DNA of 33,609 bases from assembly GCA_050251635.1 (NCBI GenBank), contig JBFWML010000023.1, positions 1 to 33,609 of the forward strand, given 5' to 3'. Below the pieces are notes generated by a model. The model did no database searches. It saw only the letters and a program-made list of their open reading frames with translations, and was not told where the DNA came from. Shown here one piece after another: positions 21,920-29,536 of the stretch (the stretch's first letter is position 1; each line of letters begins with the position of its first letter). Source of the stretch: JBFWML01 sp050251635. Its GTDB lineage: Bacteria > Campylobacterota > Campylobacteria > Campylobacterales > SZUA-545. Made by a program: the position numbers and the translations under genes.

Positions 21920-22545
21920 CCGACAAACCCTCCTTGCCCAAAAGGCTGATTCTGCTGGCGCTTCAGGGAATTTTGACCGTCTTTCCGCTGGCGGTGACGA
22001 TCTATGTCATCTACTGGATTGTCTCCTCTTTAGAGGCGTGGGTGGGCTCTTTACTCGATATGGCGCTGCCGGAGGTGTTTTACTTCCCGGGCATGGGTCT
22101 GCTGGTAGGCATCGCGATTTTGCTCGGCGTGGGCTGGCTGGTGAACGCCTACTTTATCCGCAATATCGTCTCCTTCACCGAGGGGGTTTTGGAGCGTATT
22201 CCGCTGGTAAAAACCATCTACACGGGTCTTAGGGATCTGGTGGGGTTTGTCAATATCGCCAAAAAGCAGCCCGAAGGATCGGTGGTGCTGGTACAGATGG
22301 AGGACAAAAGCGTGATCGGGTTTATCACCGATCGCCACGCGGGCAAAACGCTGGGCATTGAAGATGAAAACCTGGTGGGGGTTTATCTGCCGCTGGGCTA
22401 TATGATTGGCGGCTACACGGTCTATATCGACAAGTCAAAACTCAAGTATCTCTCCCTGGGCGCAGAGGAGGCGATGCGCCTCGTGCTCACCGGAGGCATG
22501 GCCACCGGCCCCGGCCGCAAGGGCGGCAAGGGTCAGTCGCTCTAA
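21916..22545 (+). CDS. DUF502 family inner-membrane protein
   Basis: 209 residues from the ATG at 21916. Two hydrophobic segments (~10-38 and ~58-80), then a cytoplasmic or periplasmic domain with ERIPLVKTIYTGLRDLV and GSVVLVQMEDKSVIGFITD, the conserved parts of DUF502. Function in bacteria is not established. The C-terminus (LTGGMATGPGRKGG) is Gly-rich. Coupled to the preceding gene by ATGA overlap. It ends convergently with the LytTR gene, one base apart. Confidence 0.88.
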   Translation: MTDKPSLPKRLILLALQGILTVFPLAVTIYVIYWIVSSLEAWVGSLLDMALPEVFYFPGMGLLVGIAILLGVGWLVNAYFIRNIVSFTEGVLERIPLVKTIYTGLRDLVGFVNIAKKQPEGSVVLVQMEDKSVIGFITDRHAGKTLGIEDENLVGVYLPLGYMIGGYTVYIDKSKLKYLSLGAEEAMRLVLTGGMATGPGRKGGKGQSL

Positions 22546-22546
22546 A

Positions 22547-23257
22547 TCAGGATTTGACGCGGGTTTCGAGGTATTCGCGCAGCATCTTCGCGCCGTCTTT
22601 GCTCGAAGTGACCACATCTTCGATCTCGCGGAAGTGCATCTCGAACTTGCTCTGTTCAACCACCCGCAGTTCGCGGATTTTGTTGAGGTTGACCAGATAG
22701 GAGCGGTGTACGCGGAAAAAGCCGTGGGGTGCGAGAATATCCTCAAGCTCATAGATTTTGCGGCGTACATAGGCGGTGCCCTGATCAAAGCGGAAATGCG
22801 CCTCGGTCAGCTCGGCCTTGACGTAGTAAATATCTTCGGGGCGCAACAGATAGAAACGGTTTTGGCGTTTGGCCAAAAAGCGCACCGTCTGCGAGGCGCT
22901 CATGTGGAACTTGCGCACGCGGGCAAGGACGCGGTCGATGTCCTTGGCGGAAACGGGCTTGAGCAGGTAATCCTGACCGCCGGCATCAAAGGCCGCTTTG
23001 GCATAGTTTTCGTGGGCGGTTTGGAACACCACGAACAGATTGCCGTTACGTTCGATCAGGCGCTGGGCCAGCTCAAGACCGTTCATGCCGGGCATTTCGA
23101 TGTCTAAAAACGCCAAGTCGAAGACGTTTTCGCGGGCGGCGCGCAGCGCGTCCTGGAAGTTGGAAACGGTGGTAATTTTGTCAACCCCGGCCTCTTTGAG
23201 CAGTTCGGCCAGACGTTCCTGACCCAGTTTTTCATCATCGACGATCAATGTTCTCAT
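22547..23257 (-). CDS. LytTR-type DNA-binding response regulator
   Basis: 236 residues. Receiver domain 1 to ~118 with LIVDDEK, phospho-acceptor Asp52 (FLDIEMPG) and LLKPVSA. LytTR DNA-binding domain at ~140-233: DIYYVKAELTEAHFRF, VRRKIYELEDIL, FFRVHRSYLVNLNKI. It should bind promoters as a phosphorylation-controlled dimer. The start at 23257 has AGGAGACT upstream. No histidine kinase lies next to it, so it is an orphan here. It lies 12 bases after the epimerase gene on the same strand. Targets are unknown. Confidence 0.92.
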   Translation of the reverse strand: MRTLIVDDEKLGQERLAELLKEAGVDKITTVSNFQDALRAARENVFDLAFLDIEMPGMNGLELAQRLIERNGNLFVVFQTAHENYAKAAFDAGGQDYLLKPVSAKDIDRVLARVRKFHMSASQTVRFLAKRQNRFYLLRPEDIYYVKAELTEAHFRFDQGTAYVRRKIYELEDILAPHGFFRVHRSYLVNLNKIRELRVVEQSKFEMHFREIEDVVTSSKDGAKMLREYLETRVKS

Positions 23258-23269
23258 GGAGTCTCCTTT

Positions 23270-24124
23270 TTATTCGGTAATGGATTTCAGTGCGGAATCG
23301 ATATCGGGGTAGCAAAACTCAAACCCCGTTTCGGCCAGCCGCGAAGAGTAAACAAACTGCCCCTCCAGCGCGACGCTGGCCCCCTCCAAAAGCGCCAGTT
23401 TCAACACAAAGCCCGGCACCGCAAAAAAGGCGGGCCGCCCCAAGGCGCGGCCAAGGGCTTTGGTAAAACCGGCGTTGTCGGTGTAGCCCGGCGCGCAAAA
23501 GTGGTAAACCCCGCTTTCGGCCGGACGCCTGAGCAGGTGCAGATAGATGCGGCCCAGATCGTCTAGATGAATCCAGCTAAACCCCTGCTTGCCGCTGCCT
23601 ATCTTGCCCCCAAGACCCCATCTGAACAACGGCAGCAGCTTGCCCAGCATACCGCCGCCCTTGCCCAGCACCACGCCGAACCGGCAGATTGTCACCGGCA
23701 CCCCAAGCCCCTCCGCTTTGAGCGCTTCGGCCTCCCATTGACGGGTCAGGTTGGCCAGAAAAGTGTCGCCGATCGCCCCGCTGGCTTCCGTATGGATGCC
23801 GTTGCCGGGAAAGCGGCCCACCGCCGAGGTGGACAAAAACCGCTTGGGCGGCGTTTGGCACTTTTGCATGGCGTCAACCAGCGCGCGCGTGGTTTCGATA
23901 CGGCTGTCGATCAGCAGCTTTTTGTAGGCTGCGTTCCAACGCCCGGCGATCGTCGCTCCGGCCAGATTGATCACCGCGTCGGCGTTTTCGAGCTTTTGGC
24001 TCAAGGCGGCCGCGTCGGCGTAATCTTTGCGGCCGAGGGCCACAACCTGCCAGCCCTGTTTGGCAAAGAGGTTTTGCAGGTGGTTGCCCACAAAACCGCT
24101 TGCTCCGGAAATGACGATTCGCAT
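23270..24124 (-). CDS. TIGR01777-family NAD(P)-binding epimerase-like protein
   Basis: 284 residues. Rossmann start MRIVISGASGFVGNHLQ (GxxGxxG), then DAVINLAGATIAGRWN, STSAVGRFPGN, FGVVLGKGGGML and GSGKQGFSWIHLDDL, the conserved set of the YfcH/TIGR01777 group of extended short-chain dehydrogenases. The substrate is unknown. The start at 24124 is preceded by a G-rich ribosome binding site (AAAGGGGG). It is the first gene of a pair with the LytTR regulator. Confidence 0.9.
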   Translation of the reverse strand: MRIVISGASGFVGNHLQNLFAKQGWQVVALGRKDYADAAALSQKLENADAVINLAGATIAGRWNAAYKKLLIDSRIETTRALVDAMQKCQTPPKRFLSTSAVGRFPGNGIHTEASGAIGDTFLANLTRQWEAEALKAEGLGVPVTICRFGVVLGKGGGMLGKLLPLFRWGLGGKIGSGKQGFSWIHLDDLGRIYLHLLRRPAESGVYHFCAPGYTDNAGFTKALGRALGRPAFFAVPGFVLKLALLEGASVALEGQFVYSSRLAETGFEFCYPDIDSALKSITE

Positions 24125-24249
24125 CTTTGCCCCCTTTAATGGAACACCGTCATCATAGCGAATTGGATTTAAAAATCAACTATTCGTAGAAAAATTTGTT
24201 TTTGGGCATCTTTTTTGCTTTGGGGTGTGAAACGCTTAACGGGAGTCCT

Positions 24250-24867
24250 ATGCAAAAGGTTTTGGCGGCATTTTTCATGTTGGTTTCGGGGCTTTTTGCC
24301 GAGGGATTTATGCGTTACGAAGCGCCCGCGATCAAGCCCTTTGGCACCTATGCGCACCTGGCTCCGCGTCCTCCGGTGAAGATGATGCCCAGCGAAGGGG
24401 GCTACAGCGAACCCTTCGTGCAACTGGCCCGCGCCTATGCCAATACCCCTGTGGAGTATGAGCATCTCAAGGCGGTGACGCTGGCGATGATGATTTTGGA
24501 ATCGGGGCGCGGCGGGTCTGATCTGGCGCGCAAACACTACAACTTCGGCGGCCTGAAGTACCGCCCCGAAATGCAGCCCTTTGCCTCCAAGGTGCGCTAC
24601 AACGCCAGCGACGGGATCGATCACTACTGCAAGTTCGATTCGGTCGAATCGTTTATCGGCGGGTTTTGGGCCTTTTTGGACCGCAGGCCCTATCAGGGGT
24701 GGCGCAACAAAGCGGCCAGCGAGCGGGCCTTTATCGAGTTTATCGCGCCGATTTACTGCCCCTTTAACCCCAACTACGCCGATCACGTCATGGCGCTGGT
24801 GCCCGAGGCCAAAGAGCTTCTAAACCGCTACGCCGACGACGGCTTTCGCGTGGCGATGTTACGCTAG
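24250..24867 (+). CDS. Exported glucosaminidase-fold peptidoglycan hydrolase
   Basis: About 205 residues from the ATG at 24250, chosen because GGGAG lies just upstream and the first 17 residues (MQKVLAAFFMLVSGLFA) form a signal peptide. The domain begins near residue 50; LAMMILESGRGGSDLARKHY with the candidate catalytic Glu, YNFGGLKY and then FIGGFWAFLDRRPYQGW match the glucosaminidase (endo-beta-N-acetylglucosaminidase) fold. It probably cleaves cell-wall glycan in the periplasm. It has no other domain. The convergent end overlaps the HAD gene by nine bases. Confidence 0.82.
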   Translation: MQKVLAAFFMLVSGLFAEGFMRYEAPAIKPFGTYAHLAPRPPVKMMPSEGGYSEPFVQLARAYANTPVEYEHLKAVTLAMMILESGRGGSDLARKHYNFGGLKYRPEMQPFASKVRYNASDGIDHYCKFDSVESFIGGFWAFLDRRPYQGWRNKAASERAFIEFIAPIYCPFNPNYADHVMALVPEAKELLNRYADDGFRVAMLR

Positions 24868-25485
24868 GGTCAAAAGCCCTTCGGGGGTGTTGATGCGGCA
24901 GGCGGCATGACCGCCGCATTCGCCGTACCCCCACTCCACAAAAATCCCCTCAATCCCCGCCGCCTTGGCCGAGAGCATATCTTTGGCGCTGTCGCCCACA
25001 AACACCGCCCGCTCTTTGGTGGGTTGATAACCCAGCCGTTTAAACACCTCAAAAAGCATATCCGGCGCGGGTTTGGGACGCGGCACGCAGCTTGCGCCGA
25101 TCATCGTTTCGAAGTAGTGCGCCACGCCGATATTTTCAAGCATCCGCTCGGCAAAGGCGCGGCTGGCGTTGGTGGCGACGGCCATTTTCACGCCGCGATC
25201 GGCCAGGGTTTGCAGCAGGGTTGCCACGCCGTCAAAGAGTTTTAAACCCCGAAGACACTGTTCGTGGTAGTGGGCTTCAAAATGGGCCCGATCGGCCGCT
25301 TCGTAAATATCGGTGCCGTAGAGCGCCTTGGTGGATTTGGCATCGGGATCGTTGAGAATCCGGGTGATTTCCGGTTCGCTTAAGGGGGCCATCCCCCGCA
25401 GTTTGCGCACATGGTTGATCGACTCGGCAATATCGTGACGGCTGTCGATCAGCGTGCCGTCCATATCAAAAATTACAATTTGCAT
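24859..25485 (-). CDS. HAD-superfamily phosphatase (phosphoglycolate phosphatase-like)
   Basis: 208 residues. Motif I FDMDGTLIDS (nucleophile Asp6, Asp8), motif II VATNAS, motif III PKPAPD and motif IV FVGDSAKDMLSAKAAG mark the HAD subfamily I phosphatases with a helical cap (~residues 15-80). Phosphoglycolate phosphatase or a related sugar-phosphatase is the most likely activity; specificity cannot be told from sequence. The ATG at 25485 lacks a Shine-Dalgarno and has TAAGAT six bases upstream, suggesting a leaderless mRNA. It is divergent from the aminotransferase gene; if it is glycolate-linked the two could act in related glyoxylate metabolism, which is a guess. Confidence 0.87.
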   Translation of the reverse strand: MQIVIFDMDGTLIDSRHDIAESINHVRKLRGMAPLSEPEITRILNDPDAKSTKALYGTDIYEAADRAHFEAHYHEQCLRGLKLFDGVATLLQTLADRGVKMAVATNASRAFAERMLENIGVAHYFETMIGASCVPRPKPAPDMLFEVFKRLGYQPTKERAVFVGDSAKDMLSAKAAGIEGIFVEWGYGECGGHAACRINTPEGLLTLA

Positions 25486-25491
25486 GGCGGC

Positions 25492-25497
25492 ATCTTA
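25492..25497 (-). promoter_or_regulatory. -10 box placing +1 on the HAD start codon
   Basis: TAAGAT on the minus strand, six bases (GCCGCC) before the ATG at 25485, with no Shine-Dalgarno between. It is the same arrangement as at 21551-21556 and 11984-11989. Confidence 0.5.
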
Positions 25498-25517
25498 CCG
25501 TATCAGCAGAGTCAAGC

Positions 25518-25523
25518 TAAGAT
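25518..25523 (+). promoter_or_regulatory. -10 box for the aminotransferase-hisZ operon
   Basis: TAAGAT on the plus strand, 28 bases before the ATG at 25552. A normal leader with AAGGAA follows, in contrast to the leaderless divergent HAD gene. Confidence 0.45.
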
Positions 25524-25551
25524 CGCGCACGAATTGTTCCAAGGAAACACG

Positions 25552-26667
25552 ATGCTTTTGATGACTCCCGGCCCCACTCCGGTTCCCGAATTTATCCGTC
25601 TGGCGATGGCGGGCGAGACGCTCCACCACCGCACCCCCGAATTTGAAGCGATTTTTGGCCGCGCCCGCGACGCGTTAAAGCGGTTTATGAAAACCGAAGA
25701 GATTTTGTTTCTGGCCGCCACCGGCAGCGGCGCGATGGAAGCGTGTATGCTCAACTTCTGCGGCACGCGGGCATTAACGATCAACGCCGGAAAATTCGGC
25801 GAGCGGTTTACCAAAATCGCCAAAACCTACGGCAAAAATCCCGTGGAGCTGAAATACCCGTGGCACACCCCGGCAAGCGTTGAGGATGTGGCCGACGCGC
25901 TTCGGGCCAACCCCGATGTGGATGCGCTCTTTATTCAGGTGTGCGAATCCGCGGGCGGCCTGCGCCATCCCGTTGAGGCGATCGCCAGCGCGGCCCGCGC
26001 CGTGCGCCCGGATATTTTTGTGGTGGCCGACGGCATTACGGCGGTGGGCGTCGAGCCGATCAACGTGCAGAATATCGACGCGCTGATCACCGGTTCGCAA
26101 AAGGCCTTTATGCTGCCTCCGGGGCTGGCGATGATGGGCCTAAGTGCCCGCGCCGTAGCGCATCTGGAAAAAACCGGCGGCGCGGGTTTTTACTTTAACC
26201 TGATGACCGAGCTGAAAAACCAGCGCAAAAACACCACCGCATGGACGGCGGCCACCACGCTCATTCAAGGGCTTGACGCGATGCTTGCGCATATTGAAAG
26301 CATCGGCGAAGAGGCCTTTTATGCCGACACCCGCCGCCGCCACAGCGCGGGGCTGGAAGCGTTGCGGGCGTTGAAGGTGGACATCTACCCCCAAACCCCG
26401 GCCCTTTCGATGCTGAGCGTTTACCACCCCAAAGCCGCGCAGCTTCGCAAGTGGATGAAAAAAGAGGCGAACGTCAACGCCGCGGGCGGACAGGATGACC
26501 TCAAAGACACGCTGATGCGCATTAACAACATGGGCCTTGTGTCCGCCCACGAAATCGCATGGTCGATCAACGCTTTTGAAATCGCCATGGAAAAACTGGG
26601 CGATCGCAAATACGACGGCACGGGGATGCGTGTCTTTACGCAAAGCTACTACAAAGAGACGAAATGA
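25552..26667 (+). CDS. Class V aminotransferase (alanine/serine-glyoxylate aminotransferase-like)
   Basis: 371 residues from the ATG at 25552, set by AAGGAA six bases upstream; a longer frame back to 25411 runs into the divergent gene and is not used. MTPGPTPVPEFIRLAMAG and HHRTPEF open the class V fold. LAATGSGAMEACMLN, VADGITAVGVEPI (Asp160) and TGSQKAFMLPPG (Lys184, PLP site) are present. It is a cytoplasmic, PLP-dependent enzyme. Alanine- or serine-glyoxylate transamination fits best; the family also contains the small subunit of cyanobacterial soluble hydrogenases in old annotations. It overlaps hisZ by ATGA, so the two are coupled. Confidence 0.88.
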   Translation: MLLMTPGPTPVPEFIRLAMAGETLHHRTPEFEAIFGRARDALKRFMKTEEILFLAATGSGAMEACMLNFCGTRALTINAGKFGERFTKIAKTYGKNPVELKYPWHTPASVEDVADALRANPDVDALFIQVCESAGGLRHPVEAIASAARAVRPDIFVVADGITAVGVEPINVQNIDALITGSQKAFMLPPGLAMMGLSARAVAHLEKTGGAGFYFNLMTELKNQRKNTTAWTAATTLIQGLDAMLAHIESIGEEAFYADTRRRHSAGLEALRALKVDIYPQTPALSMLSVYHPKAAQLRKWMKKEANVNAAGGQDDLKDTLMRINNMGLVSAHEIAWSINAFEIAMEKLGDRKYDGTGMRVFTQSYYKETK

Positions 26668-27497
26668 TCGGCGAGTACGAGATTCCCAAGGGGAGCAAAC
26701 TCTACTTCGGCGAAAGCGCCCGCGCAAAAAGGGCCATCGAAACCCAAGCGGTAGAAATCTTCGCCCGTCACGGGTTTGAAGAGATTGTCACGCCGCTGTT
26801 TTCCTACCATCAGGGCAGCCAAAAAGAGGTGATCCGCTTCGGCGACGAGGCCAACCACGCCGTAGCGGTCCGCGCCGATAGCGCGCTGGAGGTTGTGCGG
26901 CTGATTTTGAAGCGGCTGGGCCGCTCCACCGAACACCGCCGCTGGTTTTACGTGCAGCCGGTTTTCCGCTACCCCACGCAGGAGATTCATCAGATGGGGG
27001 CCGAGTCGATCGGCAGCGACGATTTGAGCGCCATGATCCGCCTGTGCGGCGAGGTGCTGAGCGCCTTGGGATTGGAGCCGGTTTTGCAGGTGGGCTCGAT
27101 CGCGGTGCTGAATGAAGTGCAGCGGCTTTTGAACCTGCCGCCCGAAACGCTGCAACGCCACAATCTGCACGAACTCATCAACCGCGAAGAGGCGTGGCTC
27201 AAACCCCTGATTACGCTCAGCGATCCGGCGGATTTGGACGGGGTGATCCGGGCGGTTCCCGCCTCCTTGCGCCCGCTGCTGGAAAGGATGGCCCAAACGG
27301 CGGCAAATTCGGGTTGGGACAAGGTGGCGCTTTCGCCCCTGTACCATGCCGATATGGCCTACTATGACGAGGGCTACTTCCGCTTTTTATCCGGGGGCAA
27401 ACAGCTCGCCATGGGCGGCACCTACGAAAGCGGCGAGGGCCGCGCCTGCGGTTTCGCGCTTTATACCGACACCTTGATCGCCGCGCAATGCTGCTGA
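26664..27497 (+). CDS. hisZ: ATP phosphoribosyltransferase regulatory subunit HisZ-like
   Basis: 277 residues, shorter than full-length HisZ (~320-390). It has a class II aminoacyl-tRNA-synthetase-like core: FARHGFEEIVTPLFSYHQ (motif 1), FYVQPVFRYPTQEIHQMGAE (motif 2) and LAMGGTYESGEGRACGF (motif 3-like). No anticodon-binding domain is present. HisZ activates the short form of HisG in the first step of histidine synthesis. hisG is not in this window. It is coupled to the upstream aminotransferase and overlaps the next gene by ten bases. A histidyl-tRNA synthetase fragment is the alternative; the missing C-terminal domain argues for HisZ. Confidence 0.85.
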   Translation: MIGEYEIPKGSKLYFGESARAKRAIETQAVEIFARHGFEEIVTPLFSYHQGSQKEVIRFGDEANHAVAVRADSALEVVRLILKRLGRSTEHRRWFYVQPVFRYPTQEIHQMGAESIGSDDLSAMIRLCGEVLSALGLEPVLQVGSIAVLNEVQRLLNLPPETLQRHNLHELINREEAWLKPLITLSDPADLDGVIRAVPASLRPLLERMAQTAANSGWDKVALSPLYHADMAYYDEGYFRFLSGGKQLAMGGTYESGEGRACGFALYTDTLIAAQCC

Positions 27498-27811
27498 GTT
27501 TTCTGTTTTTGGCGGGGATTGTCTCTTTGATCGCCGGGATGCTCGCCATCCGCTTCAACAAACCGTTGGGCAAGCTGCTTTTTATCCTGTCGCTGACGAG
27601 TTTTGCGGCGGGGGGATTGGCCTTTTCGCTGGAAAAAAGCGCCGATGCCGAGATAATCGGCCATTTCAACGCGGGCGGCGCGCTGGAGTGCCGCGCGGGC
27701 GGCGAGTTTTACACCGTCGGTTTGGCGGAGGGGTGGACGCTTCAGGGCGGCGATCACTTTGTCAAGGACAGTGCGATCGTCCGCGCCGGAAACTGCGAAG
27801 CGGTTAAATAA
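27488..27811 (+). CDS. Small two-pass membrane protein, hypothetical
   Basis: 107 residues. Two hydrophobic segments (LLSFLFLAGIVSLIAGMLA and LLFILSLTSFAAGGLAF) are followed by a ~55-residue polar domain with two cysteines (ALECRAGGEF and AGNCEAV). No family recognised. It overlaps hisZ by ten bases, so it is in that operon, and it overlaps the pilT 3' end by eight bases. Residues 53-107 probably face the periplasm, which would allow a disulfide; this is inference. Confidence 0.65.
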   Translation: MLLSFLFLAGIVSLIAGMLAIRFNKPLGKLLFILSLTSFAAGGLAFSLEKSADAEIIGHFNAGGALECRAGGEFYTVGLAEGWTLQGGDHFVKDSAIVRAGNCEAVK

Positions 27812-28880
27812 CGCCGCCGCCCATGCCGAGGGCTTTTTTGATCTCGTCGGAGTTGGCGGCGTAGCGGATGGCGTCGTCGGCGCTGATTTCGTGGGCGCGT
27901 ACCGCCTTGATCAGCTCTTGGGTTTGGGTTTGCATCTGGGTCTGCTGCTGGCCAAGCTGCATGGTGGAGTGAATCTGGTGCAATTTGTCGTCGCGGATGA
28001 GGTTGGCCACAGCGTGGTTGTTGACCAAAATCTCCTGAATCGCCTTGCGGCCGCCGCCCACCTTGGGGATCAGCACCTGCGCCACGACGGCTAAGAGGCT
28101 CATGGAAAGCTGCGTGCGAATCAGCGACTGTTCGTCGGAGGGGAAGACGTTGACAATCCGGCTGATGGTTTGCGGCGCGCTGTTGGTGTGCAGGGTTCCA
28201 AGCACCAAGTGGCCCGTTTCGGCGGCGGTCAGGGCGATGCGGATGGTCTCGATCTCGCGCATTTCGCCCACATAGATCACATCGGGGTCTTGGCGCAGGG
28301 CGTGTTTGAGCGCGCTGGCGAAGCTGTCGGTATCTTCGCCCACGCTGCGGTGGGAAATAAGGCTCTTTTGGTGGGGGTGGATAAACTCCACCGGGTCTTC
28401 AACGGTGAGGATGTGTTTGTTGGCGGTGCGGTTGATTTCGCCGATCAGGGCGGCCATGGTGGTGGTTTTACCGCTGCCCGTCGGGCCGGTGACGAGAATC
28501 AGCCCCTTTTGGCGGGTAATGAGATCGCCCAGAATCCGGGGCAGTTTCAGGCTTTCGATGGTGGGAATTTCGCTGGGAATGATACGAAAGGCCGCGGCAA
28601 GGTGGTGGCGTTCGTAGTAGTAGTTGCCCCTAAAGCGCCCGATTTTGGGCAGATCGACCGCGAAATCCAGCTCCTTGGTCTCTTCAAGCTTCTTTTTCTG
28701 CGTTTCGGTGATGATCGAATAGCAGAGGTTTTGAATCTGCGTGCGCTCCAGTTTGGGCAGATCCAGCGCCGTCATATGGCCGCCGAGACGGATTTGCGGT
28801 TCGCTGCCCACCACAAGGTGCAGGTCGCTGGCCCCGTGGGCGACGACGGTTTTGAGCAGTTGATCAAGGGTGAGTTCCAT
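27804..28880 (-). CDS. pilT: Type IV pilus retraction ATPase PilT
   Basis: 358 residues, the usual PilT size. The N-terminal PAS-like domain (1-100) has ASDLHLVVGSEPQIRL. Walker A GPTGSGKTTT, Asp box TVEDPVEF, Walker B DPDVIYVGEMREIET and His box LVLGTLHTNSA are present. The C-terminal AIQEILV motif (KAIQEILVNN) is the element typical of retraction ATPases. It is a cytoplasmic hexamer that depolymerises pili. Other pilus genes are absent from the window, apart from the MshQ-like gene at 1-2639. Last gene of the MFS-gatC-arsC-pilT set. Confidence 0.95.
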   Translation of the reverse strand: MELTLDQLLKTVVAHGASDLHLVVGSEPQIRLGGHMTALDLPKLERTQIQNLCYSIITETQKKKLEETKELDFAVDLPKIGRFRGNYYYERHHLAAAFRIIPSEIPTIESLKLPRILGDLITRQKGLILVTGPTGSGKTTTMAALIGEINRTANKHILTVEDPVEFIHPHQKSLISHRSVGEDTDSFASALKHALRQDPDVIYVGEMREIETIRIALTAAETGHLVLGTLHTNSAPQTISRIVNVFPSDEQSLIRTQLSMSLLAVVAQVLIPKVGGGRKAIQEILVNNHAVANLIRDDKLHQIHSTMQLGQQQTQMQTQTQELIKAVRAHEISADDAIRYAANSDEIKKALGMGGGVI

Positions 28881-28889
28881 CGGTTTGCC

Positions 28890-29231
28890 TTAGAGGGTTT
28901 TTTCGTAGAGCGCTTCGTCGTAGCCCACGATGAGCGCGCCGTTTTCCAGTTCGATCACGGGCCGTTTGATAAGCAGATTTTCCTTGACCAGCCACGCCTG
29001 TTTGTCGGCATCGGTCAGGTTTTGGGAGGCAAGGCCCAGCGTACGGTATTTGGTGCCCTTGTTGTTAAAGAGCGTGGCTATCGCGCTTTTTTTGACCCAG
29101 CTTTCGATCTGCGCCGCGCTTGCGGGGGTTTTGCGAAAGTCGATAAACTCATGGGCAACGCCGCGCTTTTTCAAAAAGGAGAGCGCGTTTTTGACGCTGC
29201 CGCAGGTGGGGATGCCGTAAACGCGGATCAT
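28890..29231 (-). CDS. ArsC/Spx/YffB-family thioredoxin-fold protein
   Basis: 113 residues. IRVYGIPTCGSVKNALSFL with Cys10 is the YffB/Spx-type single-cysteine active site, followed by IDFRKTPAS and the C-terminal KRPVIELENGALIVGYD. The family contains arsenate reductases, Spx regulators and YffB-type proteins; the lone cysteine and lack of the second and third ArsC cysteines argue against a free-standing thioredoxin-type arsenate reductase. It abuts gatC, sharing one base. Role unknown. Confidence 0.82.
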   Translation of the reverse strand: MIRVYGIPTCGSVKNALSFLKKRGVAHEFIDFRKTPASAAQIESWVKKSAIATLFNNKGTKYRTLGLASQNLTDADKQAWLVKENLLIKRPVIELENGALIVGYDEALYEKTL

Positions 29232-29521
29232 CAGCCCACCACGCGGGGCACGACAAAGCAGTTGTTTTCCGCTTTGGGCGCGTGCTTAAGGACGCTTTGG
29301 GTTACTTCGTTCTGGCTGCGCGGTTCGTCGGCGCGTAAAAACGCCGCGGAGTCCACCACCGTCGCCACCGCTTCCACGCCCGCCGTATCCAGTTCGCCCA
29401 GCTTTTCCACAAAGCCCAGAATGTCGCTGAGGTGGCTTTCCATTTCGGCCCGTTTTTCGGGGGCGATCTTGAGCATGGCCAGTTTTTCCAGATGGTTTAG
29501 GAGTTTGTCGTCGATTTTCAC
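29231..29521 (-). CDS. gatC: Aspartyl/glutamyl-tRNA amidotransferase subunit C
   Basis: 96 residues, the GatC size. MKIDDKLLNHLEKLAMLKI and then MESHLSDILGFVEKLGELDT are the helical opening, followed by VEAVATVV, LRADEP and NCFVVPRVVG, all typical. It stabilises GatAB in making Gln-tRNA(Gln) or Asn-tRNA(Asn). Downstream of the MFS gene and joined to the ArsC-like gene. The gatA and gatB genes are not in the window. Confidence 0.92.
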   Translation of the reverse strand: MKIDDKLLNHLEKLAMLKIAPEKRAEMESHLSDILGFVEKLGELDTAGVEAVATVVDSAAFLRADEPRSQNEVTQSVLKHAPKAENNCFVVPRVVG

Positions 29522-29536
29522 AGCGTTCCTTTGGGG

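Noticed and set aside
21547..22545. A 332-codon frame starting before the 21563 gene
   Set aside because: Its first ~120 codons are out of frame with the 118-residue protein and Arg/Pro-rich. The DUF502 part starts at 21916.
28890..29231. Arsenate reductase supporting an arsenic-sugar pathway
   Set aside because: Only the single-cysteine YffB/Spx pattern is seen, and the gene lies 12 kb away in another operon.
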